The position numbers and the translations under genes were made by a program. Below, in pieces: positions 53,806-64,000 of a stretch of DNA of 64,000 nucleotides. Source of the stretch: Asaia bogorensis. Lineage in GTDB: Bacteria; Pseudomonadota; Alphaproteobacteria; Acetobacterales; Acetobacteraceae. The stretch is from the NCBI GenBank assembly GCA_945897825.1, contig CAMDGX010000010.1:1-64000 (forward strand), given 5' to 3'. How positions within the stretch are numbered: the stretch's first letter is position 1; each line of letters starts with the position of its first letter. The notes under the pieces are model-generated. The model was not told the origin of the DNA and searched no databases. It saw nothing but the letters and a program-made list of their open reading frames with translations.

Positions 53806-54579
53806 ATGTTCTCGTTCATCCGCAACCTCGTGGGCGTCAAGACCGACAACGCCGTGAACTCGGCGATCGAGGCGATCGTCCGCTGGGACCCCAAATCGGC
53901 CACCGAGGCCGAGCTGCGCACGATGGAGCAGCATCTCGACCAGCTCGGCCTGCAAGTGGCGCAGGCCCGCGCCGCCTACCAGCGCGAGAAGAAGGAGGCC
54001 GATGCCATCCTCGCCTTGTCGCAGCAGCGCATGGCGGCGGCCGAGCAGCTGAACCAGCGCCTGGCGCACGAGGCCAACCCGACCAACAAGCAGGCGCTGG
54101 AAAAGAGCCTCGCCACCCTGGTCGGCATGCTGGAGACGATGGCGCCGGACGTTGACCGCGAGAAGCAGGACGAGATCGACGCGGAGACCTTCCTGCGCTC
54201 GCTGGAGGAAACCTACCAGCAGGCCGGCCAGAAGCTGCGCAGCGCGCGGGCAGACCTGCAGCGGGCGGAACGGGACATGAGCCGCGCCGAGCAGCAGCGC
54301 CAGGTGGCGGACCAGCGGGCCGAGGCGGCGCGGCAGGCGGCCGGGCTGGGCAATGCCACCAGCGGCCTGTCGGTGGCGCTGAAGGCGATGCAGGACAACG
54401 CGGCGCGCAACCTCGCCCAAGCGGAGGCGGCCAACGCCAAGGCGATGCTGCTGAAGCCGACCAAGCCGGAGCAGGACGACCCGAACATCGCCGCGGCCAT
54501 GGCCGCCGTTTCCGGCGCGCCGGCGCCGACCGCGAACCTGGGCGACCGGCTGGCGCAGCTTCGCCTCAAGCACGGCTGA
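53806..54579 (+). CDS. PspA/IM30-like (YjfJ-type) coiled-coil protein
   Basis: A 257-aa protein that starts MFSFIRNLVGVKTDNAVNSA and is helical throughout, with long coiled coils (AEQLNQRLAHEANPTNKQAL; ARADLQRAERDMSRAEQQRQ). This pattern matches the PspA/IM30 superfamily, which binds and remodels stressed membranes. It is third in the DUF2491-DUF350-PspA-like operon after a 29-bp gap with AGGAG ribosome site. Ala/Pro-rich C-terminal residues are variable. Confidence 0.82.
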   Translation: MFSFIRNLVGVKTDNAVNSAIEAIVRWDPKSATEAELRTMEQHLDQLGLQVAQARAAYQREKKEADAILALSQQRMAAAEQLNQRLAHEANPTNKQALEKSLATLVGMLETMAPDVDREKQDEIDAETFLRSLEETYQQAGQKLRSARADLQRAERDMSRAEQQRQVADQRAEAARQAAGLGNATSGLSVALKAMQDNAARNLAQAEAANAKAMLLKPTKPEQDDPNIAAAMAAVSGAPAPTANLGDRLAQLRLKHG

Positions 54580-54635
54580 GGCTTGCGACGCGGCGCGGCC
54601 GGGGGTCACATGGCGCCCTGAACAGGGGAACCGCC

Positions 54636-55265
54636 ATGCTGAAGATCCACGGCCGCGCCAATTCGATCAACGTGCAGAAGGCGCTGTGGGCCGCCGAGGA
54701 ATGCGGCGTCGCCTATGAGCGCACCGATGTGGGTGGGCCGTTCGGGGGCAACGACCAGCCCTGGTACCGGGCGATGAACCCGAACGGCGTGGTGCCGACG
54801 ATCGACCACGACGGCTACGTGCTGTGGGAGAGCAACGCCATCGTGCGCTACCTGTGCGCGACCTATGCGCCCGGGACGCTGTGGGCGACCGACCCCAAGG
54901 CGCGTGGCGAGGCGGACCGGTGGATGGACTGGCAGGCGACCACCGTAATGTCCGGCATGACCACGCTGTTCTGGGGGCTGATCCGCACGCCAGCGGAAAA
55001 GCGCGACAACGCGGCGATCGATGCGGCGCGGCCTGCCACATCGGCGATCTGGGCGCGGCTGGATGCCCACCTCGCAACGCGGCCCTATGTGGCCGGAGAC
55101 CAATTCACGATGGGGGATATCCCGGTGGGGGCGGTGTGCTACCGCTGGATGAACCTGCCGTTCCGGCGCGACGACCTGCCGGAACTGCCGCACCTGCGGG
55201 CGTGGTACGAGCGGCTGGCGCAGCGGCCGGCGTATCGGCGGCATGTGATGATCGTCATGACGTGA
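54636..55265 (+). CDS. glutathione S-transferase family protein
   Basis: A 209-aa cytosolic GST. The N-terminal thioredoxin-like domain shows LKIHGRANSINVQKALWAAE and the glutathione-binding MNPNGVVPTIDHDGYVLWES with NAIVRYLCATYAPG. The C-terminal helical domain contains YVAGDQFTMGDIPVGAVCYR. It conjugates glutathione to, or reduces, an unknown substrate. It follows the PspA-like gene by 56 bp. Confidence 0.94.
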   Translation: MLKIHGRANSINVQKALWAAEECGVAYERTDVGGPFGGNDQPWYRAMNPNGVVPTIDHDGYVLWESNAIVRYLCATYAPGTLWATDPKARGEADRWMDWQATTVMSGMTTLFWGLIRTPAEKRDNAAIDAARPATSAIWARLDAHLATRPYVAGDQFTMGDIPVGAVCYRWMNLPFRRDDLPELPHLRAWYERLAQRPAYRRHVMIVMT

Positions 55266-55278
55266 AGGAACGCGCCAT

Positions 55279-55296
55279 CCTTTTCCTCGGAAAAGG
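55279..55296. terminator. bidirectional hairpin between GST and enoyl-CoA hydratase genes
   Basis: CCTTTTCC and GGAAAAGG form a perfect 8-bp stem with a 2-nt loop in the 42-bp gap between two convergent genes. It resembles the T/A-rich hairpins of the 138-bp element at 44456 and 47357. A-rich/T-rich arms and position suit termination in both directions. Confidence 0.5.
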
Positions 55297-55307
55297 AAGG
55301 CCTCGAC

Positions 55308-56093
55308 CTACCGCCCGCTGAACACCGGCCGCCGCTTCTCCAGGAACGCCCTCGTCCCTTCGGCGTGATCCTGGCTGGTCGCGCACTGGGCGATGATCGC
55401 CTCGGCCGCCGCCAGGTCGCGGCGGGTCTCGTCCTTGGCCAGTTCCGCCAGCGCCAGCTTGGCCCCCTTCTGCGTCAGCGGCGCGCCCCCGGCGATGCTC
55501 GCGATGTAGTCGGCGGCGAAGCCGTCCAGCGCCTCGTCCGCCAGCACATGGTTCACCATGCCGAGCCGCAGCGCCTCGGCCGCGTTGTATTGCCGCGCGG
55601 TGAACATGATCTCCTTGGCGGTGGAAAGCCCCACCAGCTCAACGATCCGCCGCAGCCCCTCCACGGGATAGCCGATCGACAGCTTTGCCGCCGGAATGCC
55701 GAACCGCGCTGCCTCGTTGGCCAGGCGCAGGTCGCAGCTGATCGCCAGCGCCATCCCCCCGCCCAGGCACCAGCCGCGGATCACCGCGACCGTCGGCTTC
55801 GAAACCGCATGCACCGTGGCGCAGGCCGTGGTGAACGCCCCCCCGCCGCGCGTCACCGGCCCGTCGGCGGATTCGAAGCGCGAAATGTCCGCCCCGGAGG
55901 CGAAGGCCTTGCGCCCATGCCCCTCGATGGTCAGCACGCGCACCTCCGGGTCGGCATCGAACGCCAGCGCCGCGTCGGTGATCGCCCACCACATGTCGTT
56001 GGAAATGGCGTTGTGCCGGTCGGGGTTGTCGATCGTGATGCTGCCGACGCCGCCCCTGCGTTCCGCGATGATCCTGCCGCCGCCTTGCGCCAT
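55308..56093 (-). CDS. enoyl-CoA hydratase/isomerase family protein
   Basis: A 261-aa crotonase-fold protein. The oxyanion-hole segments are AFASGADISRFES and WCLGGGMALAISCDLRLANE. The glutamate region reads GYPVEGLRRIVELVG. The ATG at 56093 follows GGGAG and is preferred to an upstream start that adds unconserved residues. It is the last gene of the peptide-type ABC operon (26 bp after the ATP-binding gene). A link to the divergent acyl-CoA dehydrogenase in acyl-CoA breakdown is plausible. Confidence 0.92.
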   Translation of the reverse strand: MAQGGGRIIAERRGGVGSITIDNPDRHNAISNDMWWAITDAALAFDADPEVRVLTIEGHGRKAFASGADISRFESADGPVTRGGGAFTTACATVHAVSKPTVAVIRGWCLGGGMALAISCDLRLANEAARFGIPAAKLSIGYPVEGLRRIVELVGLSTAKEIMFTARQYNAAEALRLGMVNHVLADEALDGFAADYIASIAGGAPLTQKGAKLALAELAKDETRRDLAAAEAIIAQCATSQDHAEGTRAFLEKRRPVFSGR

Positions 56094-56119
56094 CTCACGT
56101 CTCCCGTGGTCGGCCCGCA

Positions 56120-57087
<968 letters not shown>

Positions 57088-57091
<4 letters not shown>

Positions 57092-58110
57092 GCCCCGCCT
57101 CCGTACAGCCGCTCGCTGTGCCAGCACGCCGCCCAGTGCCCGGGCCGCCGCTCGACATAGTCGGGATAGGTGGCGCGGCACGTATCGTCGGCATGGGCGC
57201 AACGCGGCGCGAAGGCGCACCCCTGGGGCAGCGCGGTCAGCGCCGGCACCATGCCCGGAATCTCCTGCAGCCGCCCAACCGCCGTCGGGTCGGTCGCATC
57301 CCCCCCCGCCAAAACCGCCAGCCGCGGCACCGAGGCCATCAGCCCGTGCGTGTAGGGATGCAGCGGCCGGTCGAACAGCTCCTCCACCGGCGCCTCCTCG
57401 ATCTTCCGCCCGGCATACATCACCACCACCCGGTGCGCCGTCTCGGCCACCACGCCGAGGTCGTGGGTGATCAGGATCACCGCCGTGCCCCGCTCCTCCT
57501 GCAGCTTCACGATCAGATCCAGGATCTGCGCCTGGATCGTCACGTCGAGTGCCGTCGTCGGCTCGTCGGCGATCAGCACCTTGGGGTTGCAGGCCAGCGC
57601 CATGGCAATCATCGCCCGCTGCCGCATGCCGCCCGACAGCTGGTGCGGATACTCGCGCGCCCGCTGCACCGGCTCCGGAATGCGCACCAGGTTCAGCATC
57701 TCGACGGCCCGGTTCCACGCCTCGGCCGACGACACGTCCTGGTGCAGCCGCACCGCCTCGGCGATCTGGTCGCCGATCGTCAGCACCGGGTTCAGGCTGG
57801 TCATCGGCTCCTGGAAGATCATCGAGATCTCGTTGCCGCGCACCTGCCGCATCGCCTCCTCGTCGAGCGCCATCAGGTCGCGCCCCTCGAGCTTCACGCT
57901 GCCCGCGTCGATCCGCCCGGGCGGCGTCGGCACCAGGCGCATCACCGACAGCGCCGTGATGCTCTTGCCGCAGCCGGACTCGCCGACGATCGCCAGCACC
58001 TCGCCGCGCGCGACATGGAAGGAAACATCGCTCACCGCCCGCACCAGCCCCTGGCGCGTGAAGAACAGCGTGCGCAGGCCTTCGACCTGCAGGATGGGTG
58101 CTTCGCTCAT
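57088..58110 (-). CDS. dipeptide/oligopeptide ABC transporter ATP-binding protein (DppD/OppD-type)
   Basis: A 340-aa ATPase with Walker [20 protein letters not shown], signature [20 protein letters not shown] and Walker [15 protein letters not shown]. The C-terminal extension has [23 protein letters not shown] 58110 overlaps the permease stop by four bases, so the operon is tightly coupled. Confidence 0.95.
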
Positions 58111-59000
58111 CCCCGCTGCCTCGGATCGAGAATATCGCGCAAGGCATCCCCCAGCAGGTTGGTGCCGAACACCGCCAGGCTGATCGCCAGCCCTGGGAAG
58201 ATCACCAGCCACGGCGCCCGGCGCATGTATTCCGCCGCCGACTCCGACAGCATCCGCCCCCACGAGGGATGCGGCTCCGGCACGCCCAGCCCCAGGAACG
58301 ACAGCGACGCCTCGGTCAGGATCGTGCTGCCCAGCTGCGCCGTCGCCAGCACGATCAGCGGCGCGATGGTGTTCGGCAGGATGTGCCGGATCGCCAGCCG
58401 CCACTCGCTCATCCCCGTCGCCTGCGCCGCCTCCACGAAGGCCAGCTCGCGCAGCGCCAGCGTGTTCGACCGGATCACCCGCGCTACCGCCGGCACCAGC
58501 GGAATGGCGATGGAAATGATCGTGTTCGGCAGCGACGGCCCCAGCGCGGCCGCGAACACCAGCGCCAGCACCAGCAGCGGCAGCGCCTGCATGATGTCCA
58601 TGATCCGCTGCACGATCAGGTCGAACCACCCGCCGATATACCCGCTCGCCAACCCCACGGCCACGCCGATCATGCAGCCCAGCGTGGTGGAGCCGATGCC
58701 CACCGCCAGCGAGATGCGCGCGCCATACACGATGCGCGCATAGACATCGCGCCCCATGAAGTCGGTGCCCATCCAGAACGTGCCGTCCGGTGCGGCCAGC
58801 GAAACCGCCGAATTGGTGGTCAGCGGGCTCTGCGTCGTGATCAGGTCGGCGAAGATCGCCGCCAGCACGAACACCGTCATGATCACCGCGCCGATCGCCC
58901 CCAGCGGGTATTGCCGCGCGAGGTGGAGCGCCTTGCCCACCCCCCCGGTCGCCCCGGCGCCGGCCCGGTTGAGTTCAGCCTGGTAGCTGGTGCCCGCCAT
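58107..59000 (-). CDS. ABC transporter permease (DppC-type)
   Basis: A 297-aa inner-membrane protein with about six helices, an N-terminal OppC-type segment ([20 protein letters not shown]) and the EAA loop [20 protein letters not shown] that contacts the ATPases. ATG 59000 is preferred because the first 14 residues of the longer frame overlap the upstream gene and are not conserved. Confidence 0.95.
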   Translation of the reverse strand: MAGTSYQAELNRAGAGATGGVGKALHLARQYPLGAIGAVIMTVFVLAAIFADLITTQSPLTTNSAVSLAAPDGTFWMGTDFMGRDVYARIVYGARISLAVGIGSTTLGCMIGVAVGLASGYIGGWFDLIVQRIMDIMQALPLLVLALVFAAALGPSLPNTIISIAIPLVPAVARVIRSNTLALRELAFVEAAQATGMSEWRLAIRHILPNTIAPLIVLATAQLGSTILTEASLSFLGLGVPEPHPSWGRMLSESAAEYMRRAPWLVIFPGLAISLAVFGTNLLGDALRDILDPRQRG

Positions 59001-59004
59001 CGTG

Positions 59005-59952
59005 CTAACCTGAATACTTGATGCGCGGATCGAGCACGGCATAGAGCATGTCGACCACGAAGTTGACGAGCACGACCACCACGGCGATCAGCATCACCAG
59101 GTTCTGCACGATCGGATAATCCCGCGCCCGGATCGCCTCCACCAGGAAGCGCGCCACGCCCGGGATGTTGAACACCGTCTCCGTCACGATCAGCCCGCCG
59201 ATCAGGAACGCCGCCTCGATGCCGATCACCGTCACCACCGGCAGCAGCGCGTTGCGCAGCGCGTGGCGATAGTTCACCGACTGCCGCGTCGCCCCCTTGG
59301 CCCGCGCGGTGCGGATGTAGTCCTGCCGCAGCACCTCCAGCATGGAGGATCGCGTCAGCCGCATCACCAGCGCCGAGGACCGGAACCCGACGGCGGCCGC
59401 CGGCACGCTGAACAGCGCCAGCTGCGCCCAGAACCCGGTCACCGTGTCGCTGTAGATCGGCAAGGTGTCGAACCACGTCACGAACGCCATCAGGATCAGC
59501 AACCCAAGCCAGAACGACGGCAGCGACAGGCCGGAAAGGCTGACCACGCGCAGCATGTAGTCCGTCATCGTGTTCTGCCGCACCGCGCTGATCACCCCCA
59601 GCGGCACGCCGATCAACACGGAAAACGACAGCGCCAGCACCGCAAGCTTGGCGGTGATCGGAATCCGCGGCGCGATCTCCTCCAGCGTCGGCTTCTCCGA
59701 CACGTAGGAATAGCCGAGGTCGCCCTGCATGATGCCGGTGATCCAGGCGAGGTATTGCTGCGGCAACGGCAGGTCGAGGCCGAGGTCGCGCGCGATCCGC
59801 GCCTTCTCCGCCGGATCGACCATGCCCGCGGTGTCGAACAGGATGTCCACGATGTTGCCGGGCACCACCCGCAGCAGGGTGAAGATGATCACCGAGATGC
59901 CGAACAGCGTCAGCAACATCAGGCCGAATCGGCGGACGAGGTAGGCGCCCAA
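59005..59952 (-). CDS. ABC transporter permease (DppB-type)
   Basis: A 315-aa permease starting MGAYLVRRFGLMLLTLFGIS, the usual DppB N-terminus, with about six helices and the EAA-type loop YIRTARAKGATRQSVNYRHA. It forms a heterodimer with the downstream permease. Four bases separate it from that gene. Confidence 0.96.
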   Translation of the reverse strand: MGAYLVRRFGLMLLTLFGISVIIFTLLRVVPGNIVDILFDTAGMVDPAEKARIARDLGLDLPLPQQYLAWITGIMQGDLGYSYVSEKPTLEEIAPRIPITAKLAVLALSFSVLIGVPLGVISAVRQNTMTDYMLRVVSLSGLSLPSFWLGLLILMAFVTWFDTLPIYSDTVTGFWAQLALFSVPAAAVGFRSSALVMRLTRSSMLEVLRQDYIRTARAKGATRQSVNYRHALRNALLPVVTVIGIEAAFLIGGLIVTETVFNIPGVARFLVEAIRARDYPIVQNLVMLIAVVVVLVNFVVDMLYAVLDPRIKYSG

Positions 59953-59982
59953 ATGCGGGACTCCTGCGGGGGGAAAGGCGGC

Positions 59983-60040
59983 GGGGCGCGGCGCACCCCC
60001 TCGCGGCCTCCCCCCGGGCGCGCGCCCGAAGGGAGGAGGG
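59983..60040. repeat. GC-rich palindromes between the binding-protein and permease genes
   Basis: Bases 59983-60002 are identical to 5268-5287. Next comes a hairpin with arms CCTCCC (60007-60012) and GGGAGG (60031-60036) around the palindrome GGGCGCGCGCCC (60016-60027). Between a highly expressed binding protein and its permeases such structures often lower downstream expression by partial termination; that role is inferred. Confidence 0.45.
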
Positions 60041-60045
60041 GAAGG

Positions 60046-61644
60046 CTAGCGGTTCAGCCAGACGTCGTCGAAGCGGTACCGGTTGTAGGAGGCATTCGCC
60101 GCCGGCTTGAAGCCGACCACCTCCGGGTGCCAGCACGTGCCCGAGTTGTTGTGCATGATGATCGGCCGCGCCACGTCTTCCTGCAGCTGCCGGTCGATCT
60201 CCCACACCATCCGGGTGCGCTTCGCAAGGTCGGTCTCCTGCGACTGCGCCACGAACATCTTCTCAAGCTCGGGGTTGCAGTAGCCGGTCACGTTGCGCTC
60301 CGACTTGCAGGAGTAGTTCTCGAAGAAGCTCTGGTCCGGGTCGTCCACCGAGTTGCCGGTGAGGTTCAGGCCCACGGCATAGTCCTTGCGCGCCACCTTG
60401 CCGAACCACACCCCGGTCTCGACGATCTCGAGCTCCCCGTCGATGTAGATCTCCTTCAGGTGATCGATCAGGATCACCGCCGGGTCGCGATAGGCCGCGA
60501 TGTTGCGCGTCGAGATCTTCACCGCCAGGCGCTTGTCCGGCCCGTAGCCGTGCTTCTCCATCAGCTTGCGTGCCTCGGCGCGGTTCTTGGCCACGTCGGG
60601 GTCATAGCCCGCGATGGTGCGCATCATCTCCGCCGGCATGCCCCACACGCCCTCGGGCTGCGGCAGCATGGTGGTGCCGATCGCCGCCTGTCCCTCGGCG
60701 ATGATGTCGTTGAACGCCTTGCGGTCCATCGACAGCGCCATGGCGCGGCGCAGATCGGGGTTGTCGAACGGCGGCTTGTCGCGGTTGACGATCAGGTTGG
60801 TCGAAACGTTCACCGGCCCCATGTGGCAGATCGCCTTGGGCGCCTGCGCCTTGATGTCGCGCAGCACCTGCTGCGTCACCTCGGTGGGGAACGTCATGTC
60901 CAGCCGGCCGGACAGGAATGCCAGCATGGCCGTGGAACGGTTGGTGATGATCGGCATCTCGATGCCGTCCAGGTAGGGCTTGCCCGGCTTCCAGTAGTCG
61001 GGGTTGCGCGCGAGCCGGATGATCTCGTTCTGCTTGAACTCGGCCAGCTTGAACGGCCCGGTGCCGATCGGCCGCGTGCGCATGGTCGCCGCGTTCACGT
61101 GGCACGGATACATCGGCGTGTAGCCGGAAGCGAGCAGGTTCAGCAGCGAGGGCTGCGGGCGGCCCAGCTTGAGCGTCACCTCGTGGTCGCCGTTCGGCAC
61201 CACCTCCAGCACGTTGTCGTACAGGCTGCGGCGCGGATTGGTGCGCAGCTTGTCCTCCTTCTTGCCCTGCACCAGGTCGAACGTGCACTTCACGTCCGCC
61301 GAGGTGAACGGCTTGCCGTCATGCCACTTCACGCCGGGCTGCAAGGTAAAGGTCAGCGACTTGTTGTCCGCACTCCAGCTCCACTTGGTCGCCAGCTCCG
61401 GAATGATGGTGTCCAGCGCATCCTTCTCCTTGGTCGTGTCGTACATGACCAAGTTGTTGTAGATGCCGCTGAACGGCGCGTTCACCGAGAACGTCGCCCC
61501 CTCGTGGATCGACGCGCTCGGCGGATTGTCGCGCTGGTACATGCGCAGGACCCCCCCGCGCTTCGGTTCCTGGGCAAGCGCGACCGACGTGGCAAACACA
61601 CCCACGATCGTCGCTGCCGACAGCAAGGCGGCATGATGGCGCAT
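60046..61644 (-). CDS. ABC transporter substrate-binding protein (SBP family 5)
   Basis: A 532-aa exported solute-binding protein. The signal peptide (ALLSAATIVGVFATSVALAQ) ends near residue 26. The mature part shows SBP_bac_5 features: LTFTLQPGVKWHDGKPFTSA, NDRS-like NPDYWKPGKPYLDGIEMPII, and DNPDLRRAMALSMDRKAFND. It captures a peptide, nickel or glycoside-type ligand; the substrate cannot be told. The ATG at 61644 with GGAGG upstream is the first gene of the operon. Confidence 0.95.
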   Translation of the reverse strand: MRHHAALLSAATIVGVFATSVALAQEPKRGGVLRMYQRDNPPSASIHEGATFSVNAPFSGIYNNLVMYDTTKEKDALDTIIPELATKWSWSADNKSLTFTLQPGVKWHDGKPFTSADVKCTFDLVQGKKEDKLRTNPRRSLYDNVLEVVPNGDHEVTLKLGRPQPSLLNLLASGYTPMYPCHVNAATMRTRPIGTGPFKLAEFKQNEIIRLARNPDYWKPGKPYLDGIEMPIITNRSTAMLAFLSGRLDMTFPTEVTQQVLRDIKAQAPKAICHMGPVNVSTNLIVNRDKPPFDNPDLRRAMALSMDRKAFNDIIAEGQAAIGTTMLPQPEGVWGMPAEMMRTIAGYDPDVAKNRAEARKLMEKHGYGPDKRLAVKISTRNIAAYRDPAVILIDHLKEIYIDGELEIVETGVWFGKVARKDYAVGLNLTGNSVDDPDQSFFENYSCKSERNVTGYCNPELEKMFVAQSQETDLAKRTRMVWEIDRQLQEDVARPIIMHNNSGTCWHPEVVGFKPAANASYNRYRFDDVWLNR

Positions 61645-61741
61645 CAAGGTCTTGTCCTCCCATGACGTGGTGGCACCTTGAGCCGTTGCCGGCCGACCAG
61701 GCGCTTCTGTGGCGCCGAGTAACATGGATGGGATGGTATGC

Positions 61742-61751
61742 AAACGCGTTT
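61742..61751. promoter_or_regulatory. possible operator palindrome between binding-protein and dehydrogenase genes
   Basis: A perfect 10-bp palindrome AAACGCGTTT lies in the 167-bp divergent gap. It resembles LacI-type operator half-site layouts, but no regulator gene is adjacent. The role is a guess. Confidence 0.3.
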
Positions 61752-61811
61752 TCGCGCCCATTGGCGCGATCCCGGCGCTTTGCCACACTGCGGAACTGCC
61801 GAGGAGCATGA

Positions 61812-62903
61812 ATGATGCCGACCGATCCAGCGGAATTCGCCCGCCACCACGTCGCCTCGCGCAACCTGCTCGAAAGCGAAACATTCCCGCCCGACCTGTG
61901 GCAGGCCATGGCCGAGGCCGGCCTGTTCCGCATCGGCCTGCCCGCCGAACATGGCGGCGACGGCGGAACCTACGCCGACATCGCCGCCGCCGAACGCGCC
62001 CTGGTCGAGGACGGCCAATCCACCGGCCTGGCCGGCGTCTGGGGCGGCCACCAGATGGTCGCCCGCTGGTTCCTCGCCGGCTTCGGCACCAAGGCCCAGC
62101 AAGCCCGCCACCTCCCCAGCCTGGCCAGCGGCGCGCTGACCGCCGGCGTCGCCATCTCCGAGCCCAAGGTCGGCGCCCACCCCAAGCTGCTGTCCACCAC
62201 CGCCACCCGCGAAGGCACCGGATGGCGGCTGGACGGCGAGAAATCCTACGTCACCAACGGCGACCTCGCCGGCCTCTACGTCGTGCTGGCCATCACCGCG
62301 ATGCAGGGCGACCGCAAGCGCTACTCCTTCTTCCTCGTCGAACGCGACACCCCGGGCCTGGAGATCATCCCCGCCCCCACCCCCGCCTCCATGCGCCCGG
62401 TCGGCCACGTCGCCCTGAAACTCGCCGGCTGCCTGGTCCCGCCCGACGCCCTGCTCGGCCCGCAGGACGAAGCCTACGAAACCATGGCCCTGCCGTTCCG
62501 CGACGCCGAGGACGCGGTCGGCACCTCCGGCATGGCCGGCAACCTCGCCGGCCTCGTCCGCCTGCTCGGCGCCGAACTCGCCGCACCCGCGCCCGACGAA
62601 GCCGTGGCCGAACTCGGCGCCCTGGCCGGCCTCGCCGCCCTCGCCACCCCCTGCGCCGCCGACCTCGCCCGCGCCGTCGACGAGAACCGCTCCACCGAAC
62701 CCCACCCCCAGGCCCTGCTCATCGGCCTGCGCCAGCTCGCCGCCACCTTCCACGCCCGCGCCACCGCCTTCCGCGACACCCACGCCGCCACCCGCACCGA
62801 AATCCTCGATGCCCGCCTCAACTCGATCCAAACCTCCCTCTCCGTCGCCCGCGGCCCCCGCGCCATCCGCATGGCCCGCCTCGGCGCGCGCATGCTGCCC
62901 TAG
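61812..62903 (+). CDS. acyl-CoA dehydrogenase family protein
   Basis: A 363-aa flavoprotein of the acyl-CoA dehydrogenase family. The N-terminal helical domain (PPDLWQAMAEAGLFRIGLPA, EHGGDGGTYADIAAAERAL), the middle beta domain (GVAISEPKVGAHPKL, WRLDGEKSYVTNGDLAGLYV) and a C-terminal helical domain are visible. The C-terminal domain is short and its catalytic glutamate cannot be identified, so activity is uncertain. It is divergent from the ABC operon that carries an enoyl-CoA hydratase. Confidence 0.88.
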   Translation: MMPTDPAEFARHHVASRNLLESETFPPDLWQAMAEAGLFRIGLPAEHGGDGGTYADIAAAERALVEDGQSTGLAGVWGGHQMVARWFLAGFGTKAQQARHLPSLASGALTAGVAISEPKVGAHPKLLSTTATREGTGWRLDGEKSYVTNGDLAGLYVVLAITAMQGDRKRYSFFLVERDTPGLEIIPAPTPASMRPVGHVALKLAGCLVPPDALLGPQDEAYETMALPFRDAEDAVGTSGMAGNLAGLVRLLGAELAAPAPDEAVAELGALAGLAALATPCAADLARAVDENRSTEPHPQALLIGLRQLAATFHARATAFRDTHAATRTEILDARLNSIQTSLSVARGPRAIRMARLGARMLP

Positions 62904-62911
62904 CGCCAACG

Positions 62912-62940
62912 GAGACAATGCCAGCCCGCTGGTCTAGATA
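62912..62940 (+). promoter_or_regulatory. candidate glnS promoter
   Basis: GAGACA (62912-62917) and TAGATA (62935-62940) are spaced by 17 bp, in the gap before glnS. The -10 box is the same as that of tRNA-Asn, and both are followed by GGCG. Confidence 0.4.
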
Positions 62941-62984
62941 GGCGCCGTGCCGGACAGTCCGGCGCGCGACAAGGGATTGCGACG

Positions 62985-64000
62985 GTGGCTGAACCAGCGG
63001 CAACGGATACCCCCGAGGGCGGGCGCGACTTCATCCGCGACATCATCGCCGACGACCTCGCCCAAGGCCGCGTACCCGAGGTCGTCACCCGCTTCCCCCC
63101 GGAACCGAACGGCTACCTCCACATCGGCCACGCCAAGTCGATCTGCCTGAACTTCGGCGTCGCCCAGGAATTCGCCGGCCGTTGCCACATGCGCTTCGAC
63201 GACACCAACCCCACCAAGGAGGAACAGGAGTTCATCGACGCCATCGCCGCCGACGTCCGCTGGCTCGGCTTCGACTGGGGCGACAACCTCTTCCACGCGT
63301 CCGACTACTTCGAACAGCTCTACGCCTGGGCCGAACACCTCATCCGCCAGGGCGACGCCTACGTCGACGACCAGTCCCCCGACGACATGCGCGCCGCCCG
63401 CGGCACCCTCACCGAACCCGGCCGCAACTCCCCCTTCCGCGACCGCACCGCCGAGGAGAACCTCGACCTCTTCCGCCGCATGCGCGCCGGCGAATTCCCC
63501 AACGGCGCCCGCGTCCTGCGCGCCCGCATCGACATGGCGTCAGGCAACATGAACCTGCGCGACCCCGTCCTCTACCGCATCCTCCACGCCACCCACCCGC
63601 GCACCGGCAACGCCTGGTGCATCTACCCCACCTACGACTACGCCCACGGCCAGTCCGACGCGATCGAGGGCATCACCCACTCCCTCTGCACCCTCGAATT
63701 CGAGGACCACAAGCCGCTCTACGACTGGTTCCTCGACAAGCTCCCCATCGCCGCCCTCGGCAAGCCCACCCGCCCGCGCCAATACGAATTCGCCCGCCTG
63801 AACATCGCCGGCCTCGTCCTCTCCAAGCGCGTCCTCACCCGCCTCGTCGCCGGCAACCACGTCCGCGGCTGGGACGACCCGCGCATGCCCACCCTGGCCG
63901 GCCTGCGCCGCCGCGGCGTCCCCCCCTCCGCCCTGCGCGAATTCGTCCGCCGCGTCGGCATGGCCCGCGCCAACTCCGTCGTCGACCCCGCCATGTTCGA
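62985..64000 (+). CDS. glnS: glutaminyl-tRNA synthetase (C-terminus cut by window edge)
   Basis: The frame is open from GTG 62985 to the right edge, about 338 codons. It starts [20 protein letters not shown]. The HIGH motif is in [20 protein letters not shown], followed by [40 protein letters not shown] and [20 protein letters not shown] are GlnS-specific. The KMSKS-like [20 protein letters not shown] lies near residue 281. GlnS rather than GltX is indicated by the close match along the whole length. The anticodon-binding barrels are outside the window. Confidence 0.95.
   Translation, partial: MAEPAATDTPEGGRDFIRDIIADDLAQGRVPEVVTRFPPEPNGYLHIGHAKSICLNFGVAQEFAGRCHMRFDDTNPTKEEQEFIDAIAADVRWLGFDWGDNLFHASDYFEQLYAWAEHLIRQGDAYVDDQSPDDMRAARGTLTEPGRNSPFRDRTAEENLDLFRRMRAGEFPNGARVLRARIDMASGNMNLRDPVLYRILHATHPRTGNAWCIYPTYDYAHGQSDAIEGITHSLCTLEFEDHKPLYDWFLDKLPIAALGKPTRPRQYEFARLNIAGLVLSKRVLTRLVAGNHVRGWDDPRMPTLAGLRRRGVPPSALREFVRRVGMARANSVVDPAMF

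Overview
The window is very GC-rich and almost fully coding. Gene content and order point to an alphaproteobacterium of the Rhodospirillales, most likely family Acetobacteraceae. The evidence is a PopZ-type polar organizer next to valS, tolC and pcm; a dgt-argS-SPOR-nagZ-scpA-scpB-tatB-tatC-serS block; an alphaproteobacterial-style C-P lyase operon with a DUF1045 gene; a NrsF-type anti-sigma factor; and PEP-CTERM proteins. No species can be named from the sequence alone.

Layout. 1-4.4 kb: a GntR/UTRA regulator cut by the window edge, divergent from an FGGY sugar kinase; then an M19 dipeptidase, tRNA-Lys and a sulfotransferase-like protein. 4.4-18.4 kb: a long minus-strand housekeeping block holding Hsp20 (with a possible RNA thermometer), serS, a racemase-like gene, tatC, tatB, scpB, scpA, an M50 protease, nagZ, a SPOR protein, argS and dgt. 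A plus-strand amidase and a minus-strand EamA transporter interrupt it. 18.4-19.6 kb: erpA and xth. 19.6-24.2 kb: a small YXWGXW-like protein and two paralogous PEP-CTERM surface proteins. 24.2-30 kb: valS, popZ, tolC-type and pcm. 30-36 kb: tRNA-Cys, a carboxylesterase, a hybrid sensor kinase, tRNA-Leu, tRNA-Asn, a globin and a hydroxylysine-kinase-like phosphotransferase.

36.1-45.1 kb is a C-P lyase (phosphonate degradation) locus. phnF and a divergent-type phnM are on the minus strand, phnGHIJKLM plus DUF1045 on the plus strand, and phnN converges from the other side. No phosphonate transporter and no PhnP are present. DUF1045 carries two HxT motifs and could be the missing phosphodiesterase. 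A 138-bp AT-rich palindromic element occurs twice in direct orientation and brackets the phnN/NIPSNAP/gamma-glutamyltransferase-like segment; the first copy supplies the last codons and stop of phnN.

47.5-55.3 kb: an ECF sigma factor with its NrsF-type antagonist, a PQQ-type sugar dehydrogenase with a C-terminal sorting signal, a serine hydrolase, a DUF2491-DUF350-PspA-like (YjfK/L/J-type) membrane module and a glutathione S-transferase. 55.3-61.6 kb: a complete peptide-type ABC importer operon ending in an enoyl-CoA hydratase, divergent from an acyl-CoA dehydrogenase. 63-64 kb: glnS, cut by the right edge.

No rRNA, CRISPR array, transposase or phage gene was seen. The most testable new signals are the predicted Shine-Dalgarno-sequestering structure ahead of hsp20, the Hsp20 C-terminal extension, the paired 138-bp elements, the DUF1045/PhnP hypothesis and the DUF2491 fusion module.
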